Notes: generated by a model from the letters alone, not told the origin. Shown: positions 32,201 through 43,989, counted from the first letter of the stretch. The stretch: 64,000 nt of DNA from Polytrichum commune (GCA_950295325.1 OX485804.1:56036429-56100428), one strand, 5' to 3'. Program-made: numbers and translations.

Positions 32201-33149
32201 AGACAGGGTATATAGATAATACTCACACTCTTTGTCTCTTCTCGAATACTCACGGATCCCTTTTGTTCCCAGTGAGTGAGATTTTCGAGCACAATTTTTT
32301 CGACCACAGGGATTTGCGCGCGGACATGCTCGTTGCGCAGGCTATTCACAATAAACCTCCGGGTGCTTTTCCACTTCTCCCCGTGGGAGCTTAGGGCTGT
32401 ATATTCTCCCAGAACCTTCCGGAAGGCCTTGGGGTATCCTGTCACAAACTGCTTGCCTTCGTGGTTCAAAATCCACTTGATCATCTCGGCACGGGTCGGA
32501 ACCAAGCACAAGGACCCCATCAATCTCGTCTTGAAAATGTCTCCAAATCTGCATTGAATAGTTTCATCCAGATTGCACAGTTAGAAAAATACAGTGTCCA
32601 GCTCATCCCCAGTCCAATTTCTTAGGCTTTTCGTACATGTGGGAGATCACCTACCCTAAACCCTGACGAACCTGAAGGCCGCTCCTGTGCTAAGTTAGCA
32701 ATGATGCAATAACTTCAAGTGCTATGCAAATAATCATCAGGAGTTAACTATTATATAAACCCATTAAAAAGACGCACAACTGTTGATTGTGCATCAAACA
32801 TGAGGAATATCAAATCTCCGGTCCACAATTTTCTGGAAGATGGTTGACCACATTGGGATAAGCATTATCCCGATATGCATGACCATCTCAATTCACAAAT
32901 GTTGTTGGTTCATGAAACTTGCCTTTTGCGATGCTCCGCCATGAAAGTCGGGTTCGCCATTTTCATGCTTTTCATGTACGCAACAGTCTCCCCTAGAATA
33001 GGCAGTCCGAATGACCCGGCTGGCAAGAAACTCTTCTTCTTGACATGAGGTGGCCAGTTTATCACTCTCCATAGCTGGATCATTACAATGCACACACACA
33101 CAAATGCAGTTGCCTCCAGCACCTGTAACACCACTCTTATTGTCTCCAT
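29211..33149 (-). CDS. Cytochrome P450, CYP85 clan, copy 2 (five exons, GC-AG first intron)
   Basis: This is a paralog of the P450 at 9129-12028 with the same predicted role. Exons, 5' to 3': 33149-32923, 32548-32227, 31543-31040, 30343-30265, 29695-29211; 538 aa. Motifs: N-terminal membrane helix, hinge LPAGSFGLPILGE, WKSTR, AGHETV (295-300), ETIR (355-358), FNPWR, haem motif FGGGPRYCPG with Cys435. Intron 1 has no usable GT: AAAAG/GCAAGTTT is the only donor that keeps the phase with the next exon (A-TTT-GGA), so it is a GC-AG intron. Exon 3 equals exons 3+4 of copy 1 and exon 5 equals exons 6+7, so two introns are missing at exact codon boundaries. The C terminus is about 38 residues longer than in copy 1. 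No stop or frameshift was seen. Intron 4 carries a hAT-type MITE and intron 3 a mini-MITE. Family number and substrate are unknown. Confidence 0.93.
29790..30019. mobile_element. hAT-type MITE, copy D, in P450 copy 2 intron 4
   Basis: The ends are CAATGAATGGGGAGAG and the inverse of CAGTGTCCAGGGAGA. A perfect 8-bp duplication, CACTAAGG, lies at 29782-29789 and 30020-30027. The interior follows the family order. It lies wholly in the intron between 29696 and 30264. Confidence 0.85.
30840..30954. mobile_element. Mini-MITE, 115 bp, in P450 copy 2 intron 3
   Basis: The ends are a perfect 12-bp inverted repeat, GGGTGCTGTCTG and CAGACAGCACCC, with TA on both sides (30838-30839, 30955-30956). There is no second copy in the window. 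It could be Tc1/mariner- or PIF-type; the duplication is too short to decide. Confidence 0.65.
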
Positions 33150-33220
33150 GTCTTCCAGTTTAGCTCAACAGACTTAGCTCAGACTACTTGCCTTAATCTG
33201 CAACAACCAATTTTAGTTTT

Positions 33221-33795
33221 TTCTGCTTCTTGTAGGTGAATCTGCGGCAGAACCAATATACCAATCTACAATCCAATTTCACCTCCACTCTACTGGTGCA
33301 GATCAAGTGTGATCCTATAACCGTCTATTCTAATGCCTCCTCGCAAGGAGGAGGCAAGGACATGAAACTAGTTCTGATTACTTGGCTTCTAGTGCTAAAC
33401 TCAGTTTCTTTTCCTTCTTGTAGGTGAATACCCAGCTTGCAGACACAGCAGGACCAAGCCACCGATCTACCGCCAAACTTCACCTCCTAACTGCTCCTGG
33501 TGCAGATCAAGTATGGACAAGGCACTCCTATAACTCGAAATGTTGATGTCTCCTCACAAGACTGAGTAACCACGAAGAGGAAGAAGGAGAAGAAGAAGAC
33601 GAAGAGGCACAGACCAAAAAAAAATACTAGCTAGCTCCGATTGATTACTGCAAGGATTTCTTCTGCAACAACCAGATTGCTCTCCTTGTAGGTGAATGAA
33701 AGAATGAATGAATGAATGAATCTGCAACTTGCAATCCACAAGTACTGCACCAATTCACCACCAATCCACCGCCAATTGCACCTCAATTGTTCCTG
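33221..33795. repeat. Three diverged repeats in the P450 copy 2 leader region
   Basis: CTTGTAGGTGAAT occurs at about 33229, 33417 and 33685. Each is followed by lines such as CTGCRGCAGAACCA or CTGCAACTTGCAATCCAC, then CACCAATC-CC-CCAA, then CACCTC-A-CT, then CCTGGTGCAGATCAAGT or a variant. Spacing is about 190-270 bp. They lie between the P450 start codon and its TATA box, so the long leader was built by duplication. The middle third carries a (GAAT)n run at 33701-33722. Confidence 0.6.
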
Positions 33796-34077
33796 GATGC
33801 TTCCTCACAACACTGATCGATATTGATGTTGAGGAGGAAGTTGGAAGAAGAGGATGGAGAAGCAGCTGTCACCCAGAGTAGCAGGCGGTAGGAAAACTGG
33901 CACTTTTGAAGCCCTCTCACTGAGTGAGGAAGAAGGCACTTACTTACAGACAGACGAGATGAAACTTGACAGACAAGAGTCGTCGTCTGTGCACCGACGT
34001 CTGTATTTCAGTGAGTTTCCAGGATGACTCAAAGATTGGGAGCTGAGTAGTGGTGGTAAGTGTGCAGAGAATTTGGC

Positions 34078-34084
34078 TTATATA
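34078..34084 (-). promoter_or_regulatory. Candidate TATA box of P450 copy 2
   Basis: The - strand reads AGCTATATAAGCCAAA, a strong TATATAA box, 929 bp upstream of the start codon. If it is the real promoter the leader is about 900 nt and may contain an intron. It is the best box in this region, but the long distance makes it uncertain. Confidence 0.4.
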
Positions 34085-34519
34085 GCTAGCTAGCTGAGGG
34101 GGATGGGTACTAGTGTGTGATGGAGATTGGTGGATGAAGTTGGGCAGGCCAGTTGGGTTTAAGTTAGTGAGACTTCCTCAAATTGTTCCACTTGAGTCAG
34201 ACAGAAGCAGTTGATTGTGAAGCTCTGGCAGTCATCTGTTCTTCCGCCTCCGGGCTTCTTCTTAGGCAGCCGCCATTGCTGCACAAGATTGCGGAAGGAA
34301 CCTCAGTGGTGATGGTAGGCCCACCCCCTAATTCCTTCCCCAGCCTCCCAGCTTCTGACAGGCTCAGGAGGAAAAGTGTGTGGTTCCCAACTCAGTTAGA
34401 TATATTCGGGTATTGCTAAAAATAAAGTTGACATGAGGAACTCAACGCTGCATTTGCTGCAAACCTTAACTTAACAGCAGCCTGTTCATAATCGGACACA
34501 ACAACACTAACTCAGCGAC

Positions 34520-34599
34520 GTGGGCCCTCGGAATGTAACAGTGGGATGCTGGGAATATATCAGTTGCATCCCACTGTTATATTGCGTGCCAGGGCCCAC
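34520..34599. other. 80-nt hairpin (miRNA-precursor-like or micro-MITE)
   Basis: The left arm GTGGGCCCTCGGAATGTAAC, followed by AGTGGGATGC, pairs with the right arm (GCATCCCACTGTTA, then a bulged part, then GGGCCCAC). The inner 15 base pairs are perfect and the loop is about 16 nt. It lies 0.4 kb upstream of the candidate P450 copy 2 promoter. No expression evidence exists here. Confidence 0.45.
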
Positions 34600-35170
34600 A
34601 GAATGAGGGCTGAATACTGAGTAATGTTTTGGAGCTGCTGAGCTGTGATGAGTCCACCGCGTCCTTTTTACTATTTCCCATGCTTAATCTTTACACACTA
34701 GCTTTGCTTGATGAGCTTCACTTCACCCAGTGAATGAGCCTCTCAGGGCCTGACTCTCTCTCTCTGTCTGTCTCTCTCTGTGACTCCCTGTCACTGCTAC
34801 GGAGTCCTTCTCTGGGGAAATCCCTCAAAACACACGCTTTTATATATATATATATTGACTAACTTGCTGGCCCAGCGCAAGTGAGTCTGTCTTAAATATA
34901 CACATATGCAGGAAATGTTTTACCCATGACTCATAAATTTGGCCTTCGTTTACCTGATGTCAATGTTCCGCCTGCAGTGCGGTGGTTGTTGAGGGCGTGG
35001 ACTATTGCACCATGTGTCATGTAACTCAGATGTAATCTAATCGTCTCACTCAATTCGAGTCGCCTCGAGGAAAGAAAATAAAGGAAAACATTTACCCATG
35101 AACTTACATGCTAGGTGTCGCACCCAACCTGCTAGGTAATGATAATGTTCTGTCTGCCCTAGCACTACTT

Positions 35171-35285
35171 GGAAAGGTAAGTCTACATGACACGCCAATC
35201 TAGCACAAAGTGTCTAGAATGACACCAGCCGATGTCATTATGGGCATTTTGTGTTAGATTGGCGTGTTATGTAGACCCACCTTCC
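35171..35285. other. 115-nt hairpin with a long paired stem
   Basis: The left arm GTCTACATGACACGCCAATC pairs with the right arm GATTGGCGTGTTATGTAGAC, with only one mismatch in 20. The pairing continues inward (TAGCACAAA against TTTGTGTTA) and a second short stem sits at the tip (AATGACA/TGTCATT). GGAAAGG and CCTTCC close the base. It may be a micro-MITE or a small-RNA precursor. Confidence 0.55.
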
Positions 35286-35682
35286 CTACTAGTGTAGTGT
35301 AGTGTAGTTGTGTAGGTTGTGGACTGTTGCACCATATGTAACTTCGCTCTTGCATGTAATCTAATCATTGAGTCACTCAATTTTTTCTATAGATGTCAAA
35401 TGAATTTTAAAAAGGATAGCAGGCTAGGCGTGGCCCTTGCAGAGGGCGAACCAACCCATACAACTTGCCAACAACAAACTAGTGCACGGCTTATTTCTCC
35501 TCAGCCATGTGGCCATGATTTGTTGGGTATGTCAATGTTCAGTATACACATGTGGGATAGTAAAAACATGCATGCCTCATGTAGGATTGTTGTTGGTTCA
35601 TCCCAATGTAAGCTCACTACCGTGATTATCCCATTTAGTGCATGAAACTATTTGGAATCACGCATTGCAATAATGTCTTACT

Positions 35683-35908
35683 CAATGATCGGGGAGATTT
35701 TTGGGCATAATCGGTTGAGATCCTAGTGTTTGCAAGTCCAACCGGTTACATGTTGACATCCTCCAGTTTTTCTTTATTAAATTGGGGTATATTCTACACA
35801 TTCTTCCAAAATGATCAGTGATTTTCCTGCAGTCCTGAACTTCAACCGGTTATTTCTCAAACTCAACCGGTTCATCTGTAACTAACTGCCGGTTCTCCCC
35901 AATCATTG
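35683..35908. mobile_element. hAT-type MITE, copy E
   Basis: The ends are CAATGATCGGGGAGATTTTT and the inverse of CAATGATTGGGGAGAAC. A perfect 8-bp duplication, GTCTTACT, lies at 35675-35682 and 35909-35916. The interior has four ACCGGTT-type blocks and CTGCAGTCCTGAACTTCAA. It is opposite in orientation to copies D, F and G. It is one of the best preserved copies. Confidence 0.9.
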
Positions 35909-36606
35909 GTCTTACTCATGAGTTCAATTTTTACTAACAAAAGTTCAATAGGTTGTTTGGACATTAGATAGAACATAAATACCTTTTTGCTTAGTAAAAT
36001 GTTACATTCTCATTAAATAATTATAGCATTGTGTAACTTTGACTAACAACACGCACTAAATGGGACGATCAATGTCGACTAATTCGAGGTTAGTTTTCTT
36101 TAAATGGAAATATTCCAACTCTACATTAGTAATCAATGTTTTTTTCCCCTCCCCATTGGTAGATATCATGAAACTTCACCCTTACTCAAGTCATGAAAGG
36201 CTTAGCCACGGCGGTGATTCCATAGCTCGCATATAATTTAATCACCTCATATATATACATATACAAGGTTTGTAGCACTACCTAGTGTGGGCACTTTCAA
36301 CTCCACATACATTGCCGACTGTTAGAGTCGATCAAGAATCGTCTCCTATGGTAAGCAATTGCGAATCACACAGATTGTCATTTCAAGTTTCAAAATCAGA
36401 ATTGAGATGTAAAAACTTATGGTAGGTCACAGTTCAAAAGATTAATTTTCTTGTCTTGAAATGAGCACTTACTTACGTCAAGCTCCCAACCGTGTTAACA
36501 AAATGAACCTAGAAACAATTCACATATTTTGAACACAAAGTCTTATCTCATCGTAACACCAATGATTTGTTGTTATCCATCTTTTACAAATCTCACCATA
36601 TAATAC

Positions 36607-36832
36607 CAATGATCAGGGAGAACTGGCAGTTAGTTACAAATGAACTGGTTGAGTTTCAAAAATAACCGGTTGAATTTCAAGACTGCAGGAAAATTACCGA
36701 TCATTTTAGAAGAAACTATGGAATATACCCCTGTTTAATAAAGGAAAACCGGAGGATGTCAACATGTAACTGGTTGGACTTGCAAACACTAGGATCTCAA
36801 CCGGTTATGCCCAAAAATCTCCCCGATCACTG
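36607..36832. mobile_element. hAT-type MITE, copy F
   Basis: The ends are CAATGATCAGGGAGAACTGG and the inverse of CAGTGATCGGGGAGA. The flanks TATAATAC and TCTAATAC match in 7 of 8. The interior is very close to copies E and G. Confidence 0.88.
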
Positions 36833-36840
36833 TCTAATAC

Positions 36841-39800
36841 CACTCAAATATAGGTGTATAATCCAGAAGCATGACCACGTAAGACTCAGCACCTTATATA
36901 CTATAATAATTGTGTGTGTGTGTTTTTAATAATTTTATCTTGTTTTTAATCTACAATCTGACTAGGTACACCCGACCTTTTAATGTCGAGGTTCAATCTG
37001 TGCGGTGGTTGTGCTGGCAGTGGAACTATTGCACCCTAAAACTCGGTCGTGGTGGTGGTTCTTAACTTTCTGTAACTTCGACTCACAGGCGCCAGACTAC
37101 ACTATTTTAAGAAATCTAAATCACCTCACTTTTGTCCAGGAGAACTTCGAGCTACAGAGGTCAATACAGAATTTCCTTGAAGTTCATTGAAGTTCATTTA
37201 TAGACATGGTGGCAGCTCTCCAGCTCTACAGTCCATTTTGGCGGTTGGATTAGGTCGGGAATTGTCTCATCCAGTTAGCAATTGCAATGGGTCACAAAAG
37301 ATTATGATTCCAAGTTTTAGAATCGGAGTTACACAGTGCAATAACGTCTTCGTCAGGAGTTTAATTTTTACTACTAAAAGTTCAATAGGTTGTTCGGATA
37401 TTATAGAACATGGTTGACTTTGTTTCGTAAAATATTATACTATCATTAGATAATTATAGCATTGCATAACTCCGAATAGTAACGCACACACTAATTGGGA
37501 TGATTGATGTAGAAGAATTCTATCACATGATCCTATGATAGGATCGTATGGTAAGATCCTATGACAAATTATGCATAGTTGAGTATGATCATATTACAAC
37601 ACTTATTCCGATTGCATTTCCACGATTCATCATTCACCCGTGTAGACTCATTAACACTAAAAAGCTTGATTTTCTTCCATCATATTTTAATAGCATAACA
37701 TTCAAGTAATCACTAAAGATTCACACATCTCCCTCCAAACGGAAGTATATCATAAATGTATCGATGGATCCACCCACTAAAATAAAGCAACCAAGAAACC
37801 CAAAAATTTGAAAGTATGCCTAGATTCACTTAAATACTCGTTTTGGGCGATGAACCGGAAGTGCTCATCAAAGTGTCTTCGATCGATAGGTGCTTCTTGC
37901 TAACCAAGTCAACAGGATGTTTCCTTGAAGTTCAGGGAGCCAGCAGCAGCGGCAACTAAGATTGGAGCATTTAATGTAGCAGGATGACTCAACTACCACC
38001 ACAATTTTCGTCTCTCACGCTTCTGTGCATGTCCCGGCCATATATATTATCCACTATTGCTTCAAATTTCTTGGAGTTTGGAATTGCGATATCAAACTGG
38101 TCACAGGGTTAAAGTTAGGGTGTAACTTACCAAGCAGCTCCCCCGAGCTGAAGTTTCCTCCTGTGGTCAATGTCGGGGCCAGAATGTGGGAAAGTTCGTG
38201 TCGGCCAAATGCTTAGTAATTTCGCCTGGAAATGATTCGACACTCTGTTTGTGTTCCTCGAGATATTTTACTGTCTTCAGTTTGATTGTGATTGCATGAG
38301 GCGTTGATCATTTGAACAGTACTCGATCAAGCCTCGCCCACTGCAAAAGCAAACGCAAAACAAAACCACATGGAAGTTGGCGAGTGCATCTATAATGGAC
38401 AATCTTTGTTTTGGATTTTGAGCATATATAGAGGTTTGATAACAAAATGAAAGTTACACCAACAGATTAGTAGTATCAAATGAGGAACGTGGTAGTTGAG
38501 CTTGCTATTTTTGAAGTCAAGGTGAATAGTTTTTTGATTTTTGGAAGTGCGAGCCGTGGAGCATTTATGATGATTTTTCTCTCTCTTCTGATATGTGCAT
38601 TTTGGTGTTGGGTATGTAGGTTATTCTAGTGTTGGAATTTACTTTAGGTCATAGTTTATGACATTGTAATCAACAACCATGTTTCCAAAAATGTACATTC
38701 AATTATAGTCATATCCAATAGTGATCCCCAATTATTCTTGCTTAAGTGGGAGTGAGTTGAACACCAAAGTCTACTTGGGTTAATTGGGGACACGTTTATG
38801 AAATAACACTTTGAGAATTCATGTTTTATTCATACAATGCCCAAAAACTAAATGCTAAGATGTGTTGAAATACTCCAATCTTTAAAATTAAACAACACAA
38901 TCAAGGTAATCTAATGCTAGAAATATGCTAAAGTGCCTAAAAAGATGAGTATCAAGTGTTTTTTTCCCCATGATTGGCAGACTCTAATTTGCCATTATTA
39001 AAATTAAAATTAAAAGAAGAAGATCAAGTGCCAGTACATAGTTATGAACTAAACAGTCTATCAATGACTGCCTATCACGACCATGATCATTTTGACATAA
39101 TATATTGTAAAGTTTCAATGTGTTATACCAGGAGAGAAACCATCAATGACTTAATTGTGGGAGAATTTACATCACATGCAGGATAAGCGTTATTAGTACT
39201 TATAAACGGTTGCATTGCTAATACTACCTAACTCTATGATAATTGGCAGACATTTTCTTCAAATATGAATCAAAACCACACCCAAGGACCTAGGTTATCT
39301 TCAATGTTCTATACTGGAGCCTAAAATTACGTAAGAAATCTTCTTGTCTTTCATTGAGTGATGGAAAGTTACCCCTAAACCAAGTCGCTCCCGCAACATC
39401 ACCCGGTGCTCAGCACCTCTGAAGCTGGTAATAAAAAAATTAAAAAAATCTCATTGACATTAAAATTCTAAAACATGCACTATCCTCAATTCAAATGTAC
39501 AAAGTATTCGCAAAGCAAGATCCGCTTGTACATACTAGCAAATACAACGACAATGCAAGTTGTGTGCACAACATATACATTATGAACTTAGATTCAAATG
39601 ATACATATTGGAAACCCTCTGTCTCTGTATCTGGGAATTGAAATCTTAGAGAGAAACTTGACATAAGAACTACAAAGGATTACTAGGCTAATTTGCAAGC
39701 AATCTGCTCTCTGCAACTTCAACCTCTCTTTCATACAGACCGCCACCTAAACTTACAAGCTTCTTCACTCGTCGAGTCTTGGACATTCAAAACATGGATA

Positions 39801-41854
39801 CGAACAAGTAGGTGTGATTTTTCCTACATTGATCTAACCACGAGCACCAAACCCTAGTATCAACAACATGTTGTATAAGGACTCAAGAATCCATAGTAGA
39901 ACATGCAAGCCCACTTCCAAAGCTTCCACTTAACTTGACATCAAAATAAGAAAAAGTCCCACTTAACTCGACTGTAAGCATAACACTATATTTAGTGTCA
40001 CCAATTCTAATTGTCTTGCTCAATACTGATTGTAAACCACCCGTGTAGTGTCACTAACACTAAATGTAAACCTAAGATTTTTATTTGAAGATTTATTTGA
40101 TCAAAATTGTAATTGTGATCGAAAACTCATAAAATGTCAAAGTGAAGATCTGTTATTCATTGTCGACTTTGGCTTATTGCACGTTCTATATCTCAAACAA
40201 CTGAAGCACAACTGTAGTAAGTATTGAGCCTAGAATGGTGATCATATTTCGAGCAACACATAGTCCAATATTGTGACATGTTTGATGTCAATGACCATTT
40301 TTCATTACAAAAGCCTTGCAAGTTGCCACATACATACTGCTCAAACAATTAGGTGTCCAATTTAGAATAGTGCTCACATAAGATCAATGGGTATACCTTA
40401 AATATTCACATTGAAACCCTCAAGGGAAGACCCCTACCATATTACTAAGGTAGACGAGGTCAATTCGGTTAGCTTCATTTATTCAGACATCTATTTTTGG
40501 TTCCTCATCGGTCATATAATATCTTTACTTTGTTGGGTGAATAATACATGCTGATTTAGCCACCACCTTGATGAAATTTTGGGTTAGTTACCTTCACAAA
40601 AATCAACATAACATTATCCAGCCATGTGGGTCGGTTCCATGGGCCAATCATATTCCATGGGCCCTTGAACAAAATGGAAATATTCGTTTAATATTCATGC
40701 ATTCAAGCTCAACTTGGAAACTTGGGTGAAGTAATACTCCCGATACTATGTGCTGGAAACATTGTTCATCATGGTATTATTCCTTAAAATGTACTATTCA
40801 TAGCAACACTATCATTGTGAATGCTAACACTATTCACAATATACTTACTATTCATATGGGCACTATTCATTATTCTTACATGCATCAGTTCCTTCCTATT
40901 TTCTAACTTTCTTCCTACGGAGGTAAGATGGTGGAGGCTCATGTCAGATGCTAAATATAGAGTGGAACACAACCATGTATATGAATAATGTCAAGAAACT
41001 ACGCCCACCATCCTCCATAATTAGAAGTGTCATCAACCGAGCTACGACACCCTTGATTTTTGTGGGTGAGGTGGGCATATTAAGAGGCGGCATGGGGTTG
41101 TGAGATGCCGACCAACTTGTATTGTCGATATGATTCTATAATGAAAAGCTACACAAAATATGATATTTAGTGTTAGATACACTAAATACGAACACTACAC
41201 TAAATATCACTAACCCTATGAAAGTAAGTAACATTAAATGTAAACTCAAACACTAAATATCATCTATGGTAATATGTGAAAGTTACATGCACGGATTTAG
41301 TGTTTAGTAGGAAAGAGGTGGCAACAAGGAAGGCGATTGACTGTTTCCAGGAAAGAGGTGGCAATAAGGAAGGCGGCGGCGGCGCATTTATGTCTAACAC
41401 TAATTATCAAAGAATTGAAAATTAGTGTTCAGCATAATAGGGTGGTAAAACATTAAATCTAATCAAACACTAAATATCATATTTGGTGTAGTTCGGCAAC
41501 ATTTTATTTTACATGTGATCACTTTAGAGACACAACACACTCAATACCGGCACTAAACTTGGTTTTCATTGGCAAATGACCCATGTAGAACAATTTCAAT
41601 TGCCAATAATGTCGTCCACTTACAGAACATTGAACGATGGAAGAGTCCCCCCCCTCCTATAACACCAAATTGAGAAGTAAAGAATCTTTGATTCCAAAAC
41701 CTAGACCAACACCTCCCTCAAGTTCCCATTTCAATGATCTCGAATTTTATGGTCCCGATTCACAGTTGGTAACTTGCTCAAGCTTCTCATGCTCGAATCC
41801 ATCGGATGGATGATTCCACAAAGTTGGAAGTGTCCACATTAACCTCATCTGCCT
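36841..41854. other. 5-kb spacer, no gene seen
   Basis: Pieces of dispersed family A occur at about 36900-37500. The palindrome-like ATCCTATGATAGGAT lies near 37530. TTTAGTGT/ACACTAAA words are frequent between 39990 and 41570, suggesting a degenerate simple repeat. No ORF with a recognisable domain was found. Confidence 0.5.
40618..40985. repeat. Dispersed repeat family C, copy 1
   Basis: This is collinear with about 50318-50735. Shared blocks include CATGTGGRTCRGTTCCATG, ATTCATGCATTCA/ATTCATACATTCA, CATTGTTCATC, TATTCACAATAT, GCACTATTCATTATTCTTAC-like, TAAGATGGTG/TAAGACCGTG and TGGAACACAACCAT. It is AT-rich with no conserved ORF. Family unknown. Confidence 0.65.
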
Positions 41855-41862
41855 TACATACC

Positions 41863-42094
41863 TATGATCAGGGAGAACCGGCAGTTAGTTACAGATGATC
41901 CGGTTGAGTTTGAGAAATAACCGGTTGAATTTCAAGACTCCAGGAAAATTACCCATCATTTTAGAGGAATTTATAGAAGAATATACCCCAATTTAATAAA
42001 GGAAACCCGAAGGATGTCAACATGTAACCGGTTGGACTTGCAAACACTAATAAGATGTCAACCCATTATGCCCAAACAATCTCCCCCATCACTG
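41863..42094. mobile_element. hAT-type MITE, copy G
   Basis: The ends are CTATGATCAGGGAGAACCGG and the inverse of CAGTGATGGGGGAGA. The flanks TTACATAC and TTACACAC match in 7 of 8. The interior matches copies E and F closely. Confidence 0.87.
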
Positions 42095-42443
42095 TTACAC
42101 ACAGAAGTTCCAGCATTTAATAATAACCACTATTTCTGAAGAAGCCACGTGGCGCACGGTGAGCAGTTGTATAGTATATTTTTGGAGGTTGGAATTGTAG
42201 TTGAAGTTTGTTTGCCGTGTTGAATGGGCCGGGTGACTGGGTTGGTGAGTGCCAACTGGACCGAAAGCGCCTGCCAGCTCATCAGCATGGAGGCTGTGGC
42301 GGTAGTATATTAATAGGAGAATAATAATAATCATAACAAGAAGGAATAGAAGGAATGTCTACAGTTAACCTAGTGTTGACCTGGTTTTGAGCTTTGCTGG
42401 TGCTTCCACGTGGAGGCTTCTCATCGCGTTGCCACTTTAATAA

Positions 42444-42947
42444 GGGCCACTTCACACACGAGACTGAGAGCCCGTGACCATTACACTTCAAGCACTCTCA
42501 TTGGTGGAAAAGGCGGAACCGGTCCAAGTTCGCTTCACCCTACCCTTGAAGGATCAACGGAGTATGTGGATGCAAGATGGATGTAAAGTCTACGTGGAGT
42601 CCTACGTGGCATCGAATGGATCATGTTTCATGGTCACTTGGATTATTTTCAAAAACCACCTCTTGGAGGTAGACCTTACACAAAACTATTGGGAGACCAT
42701 GGCACTCCGAATGCTCACAACCGTTGGTTTAGTATGTTTTTATCATGTGTGAGGACCCCGCATGAATAGACATTCATTGAAATAGCATTTGGTTAAGGGT
42801 CCGGTCACGTATGACTTCACACTACACTTGAGGATTTGTGACCACACTACATGATTTCGGAGGTGTTTTGAGACGGCCTTTGGACACTTTCTTTTGAGCT
42901 CTCACAATATGTGGTCACGGCTCGCGGCTCGTGTTGTGAAGTGGCCC
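42444..42947. mobile_element. PIF/Harbinger-type MITE, 504 bp, copy 1
   Basis: The left end GGGCCACTTCACACACGA and the following AGCCCGTGACCA are answered by the inverse at the right (TGGTCACGGCTCGCGGCTCG, then GAAGTGGCCC). TAA lies on both sides. The interior is collinear with 43441-43937 and 47999-48501 (CTCTCATTGGTGGAAAAGG, TCATGTTTCATGGTCACTTG, CACACTACACTTGAGG). No transposase is encoded. Confidence 0.85.
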
Positions 42948-43139
42948 TAAACTATGCCTTCCTTGCAAATGTGAGTGGGGGTTGGGGAATAGGGTCCTCT
43001 AGAGTAGACAAACCTATTTCCGTTAATTTATGCAATTTTGCATGTGTGATATTGGGGTGATTTTTCACATGTTTGAAAATTGATATCACGACATATATAA
43101 ATCAGAAATTTATAATTTATTTTCAAGTTTTGAATTTAT

Positions 43140-43425
43140 TGAAAATTTTCAAAGGCAAGGTTCTCTCCCAACCTGTATTCGCAGCATAGGTCGACTTGTT
43201 TTTGATAGCTAGGAGATCAAAACTTGAGTACAAGTACCGCCCTTTTCAAGCAATTCAAACATGTGTCCTTTTGACTTACCTTTTTTTCACGCTGACTGAG
43301 TCGGTTACATGTGTGATTCGTCGTGACTTCTTCCATCACATTAGAAATCAACAGCTACATGTGTGGAACTTCATGACTTTAGGAGACTCTGTGTATTAAG
43401 ATTAGGAAAAGGTGTCGGAAATGGG
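43140..43425. repeat. Dispersed repeat family B, copy 2
   Basis: This is collinear with 16567-16815 and sits between two PIF-type MITEs. Landmarks: TTTTCAAAGGCAAGGTTCTC, CAGCATAGGT, CGCCCTTTTCAAG and AGGAGACTCTGTGTATTAAG. Confidence 0.65.
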
Positions 43426-43440
43426 TCGCTACTCTACTTA

Positions 43441-43937
43441 GGGCCACTTCACACACAATACTGAAGGCCCATGACCATTTGCACTTCAAACACTCTAATT
43501 GGTGGAAAAGGTGGAGTTCTTCCAAGTTCGCTTCACACTACGCTTGAGGGACCAACGGAATAAGTGAATGCAAGATGAATGTAAAGTCTACATGGATTCC
43601 TATATGACACAAATGGATCATGTTTCATGGTCACTTGGACTATTTTCAAAAACCATCTCTTGGAGGTGGGCCTCACACAAAAGCAGGAGACTATGGCATT
43701 CCAAAATCTCACAACCGTTAATTTATTATACTTTTATCATGTGTGAGGACACCCATAAATAGTAATTCATTAAAATAGTATTTGGTTGAGGGTTTGGTCA
43801 CATATGATTGCAAACTACACTTGAGAGTCCATGACCACACTACATGATTTTGGAAGTGTCTTGGGATGGCCTTTGGACACTTCTTTTGGGCTCTCAAAAT
43901 TTCATGGTCACGGCTCGGCTTGTGTGTGAGGTGGCCC
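43441..43937. mobile_element. PIF/Harbinger-type MITE, 497 bp, copy 2
   Basis: The left end is GGGCCACTTCACACACAA and the right end GAGGTGGCCC. Flanks are TTA on the left and TTG on the right, so the 3-bp duplication is decayed. The interior is collinear with copy 1. It is more diverged than copies 1 and 3. Confidence 0.8.
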
Positions 43938-43989
43938 TTGCTCCTTACTTAATAATCTATTAGGTAAGGTGAGCGCACCTACGGACAAG

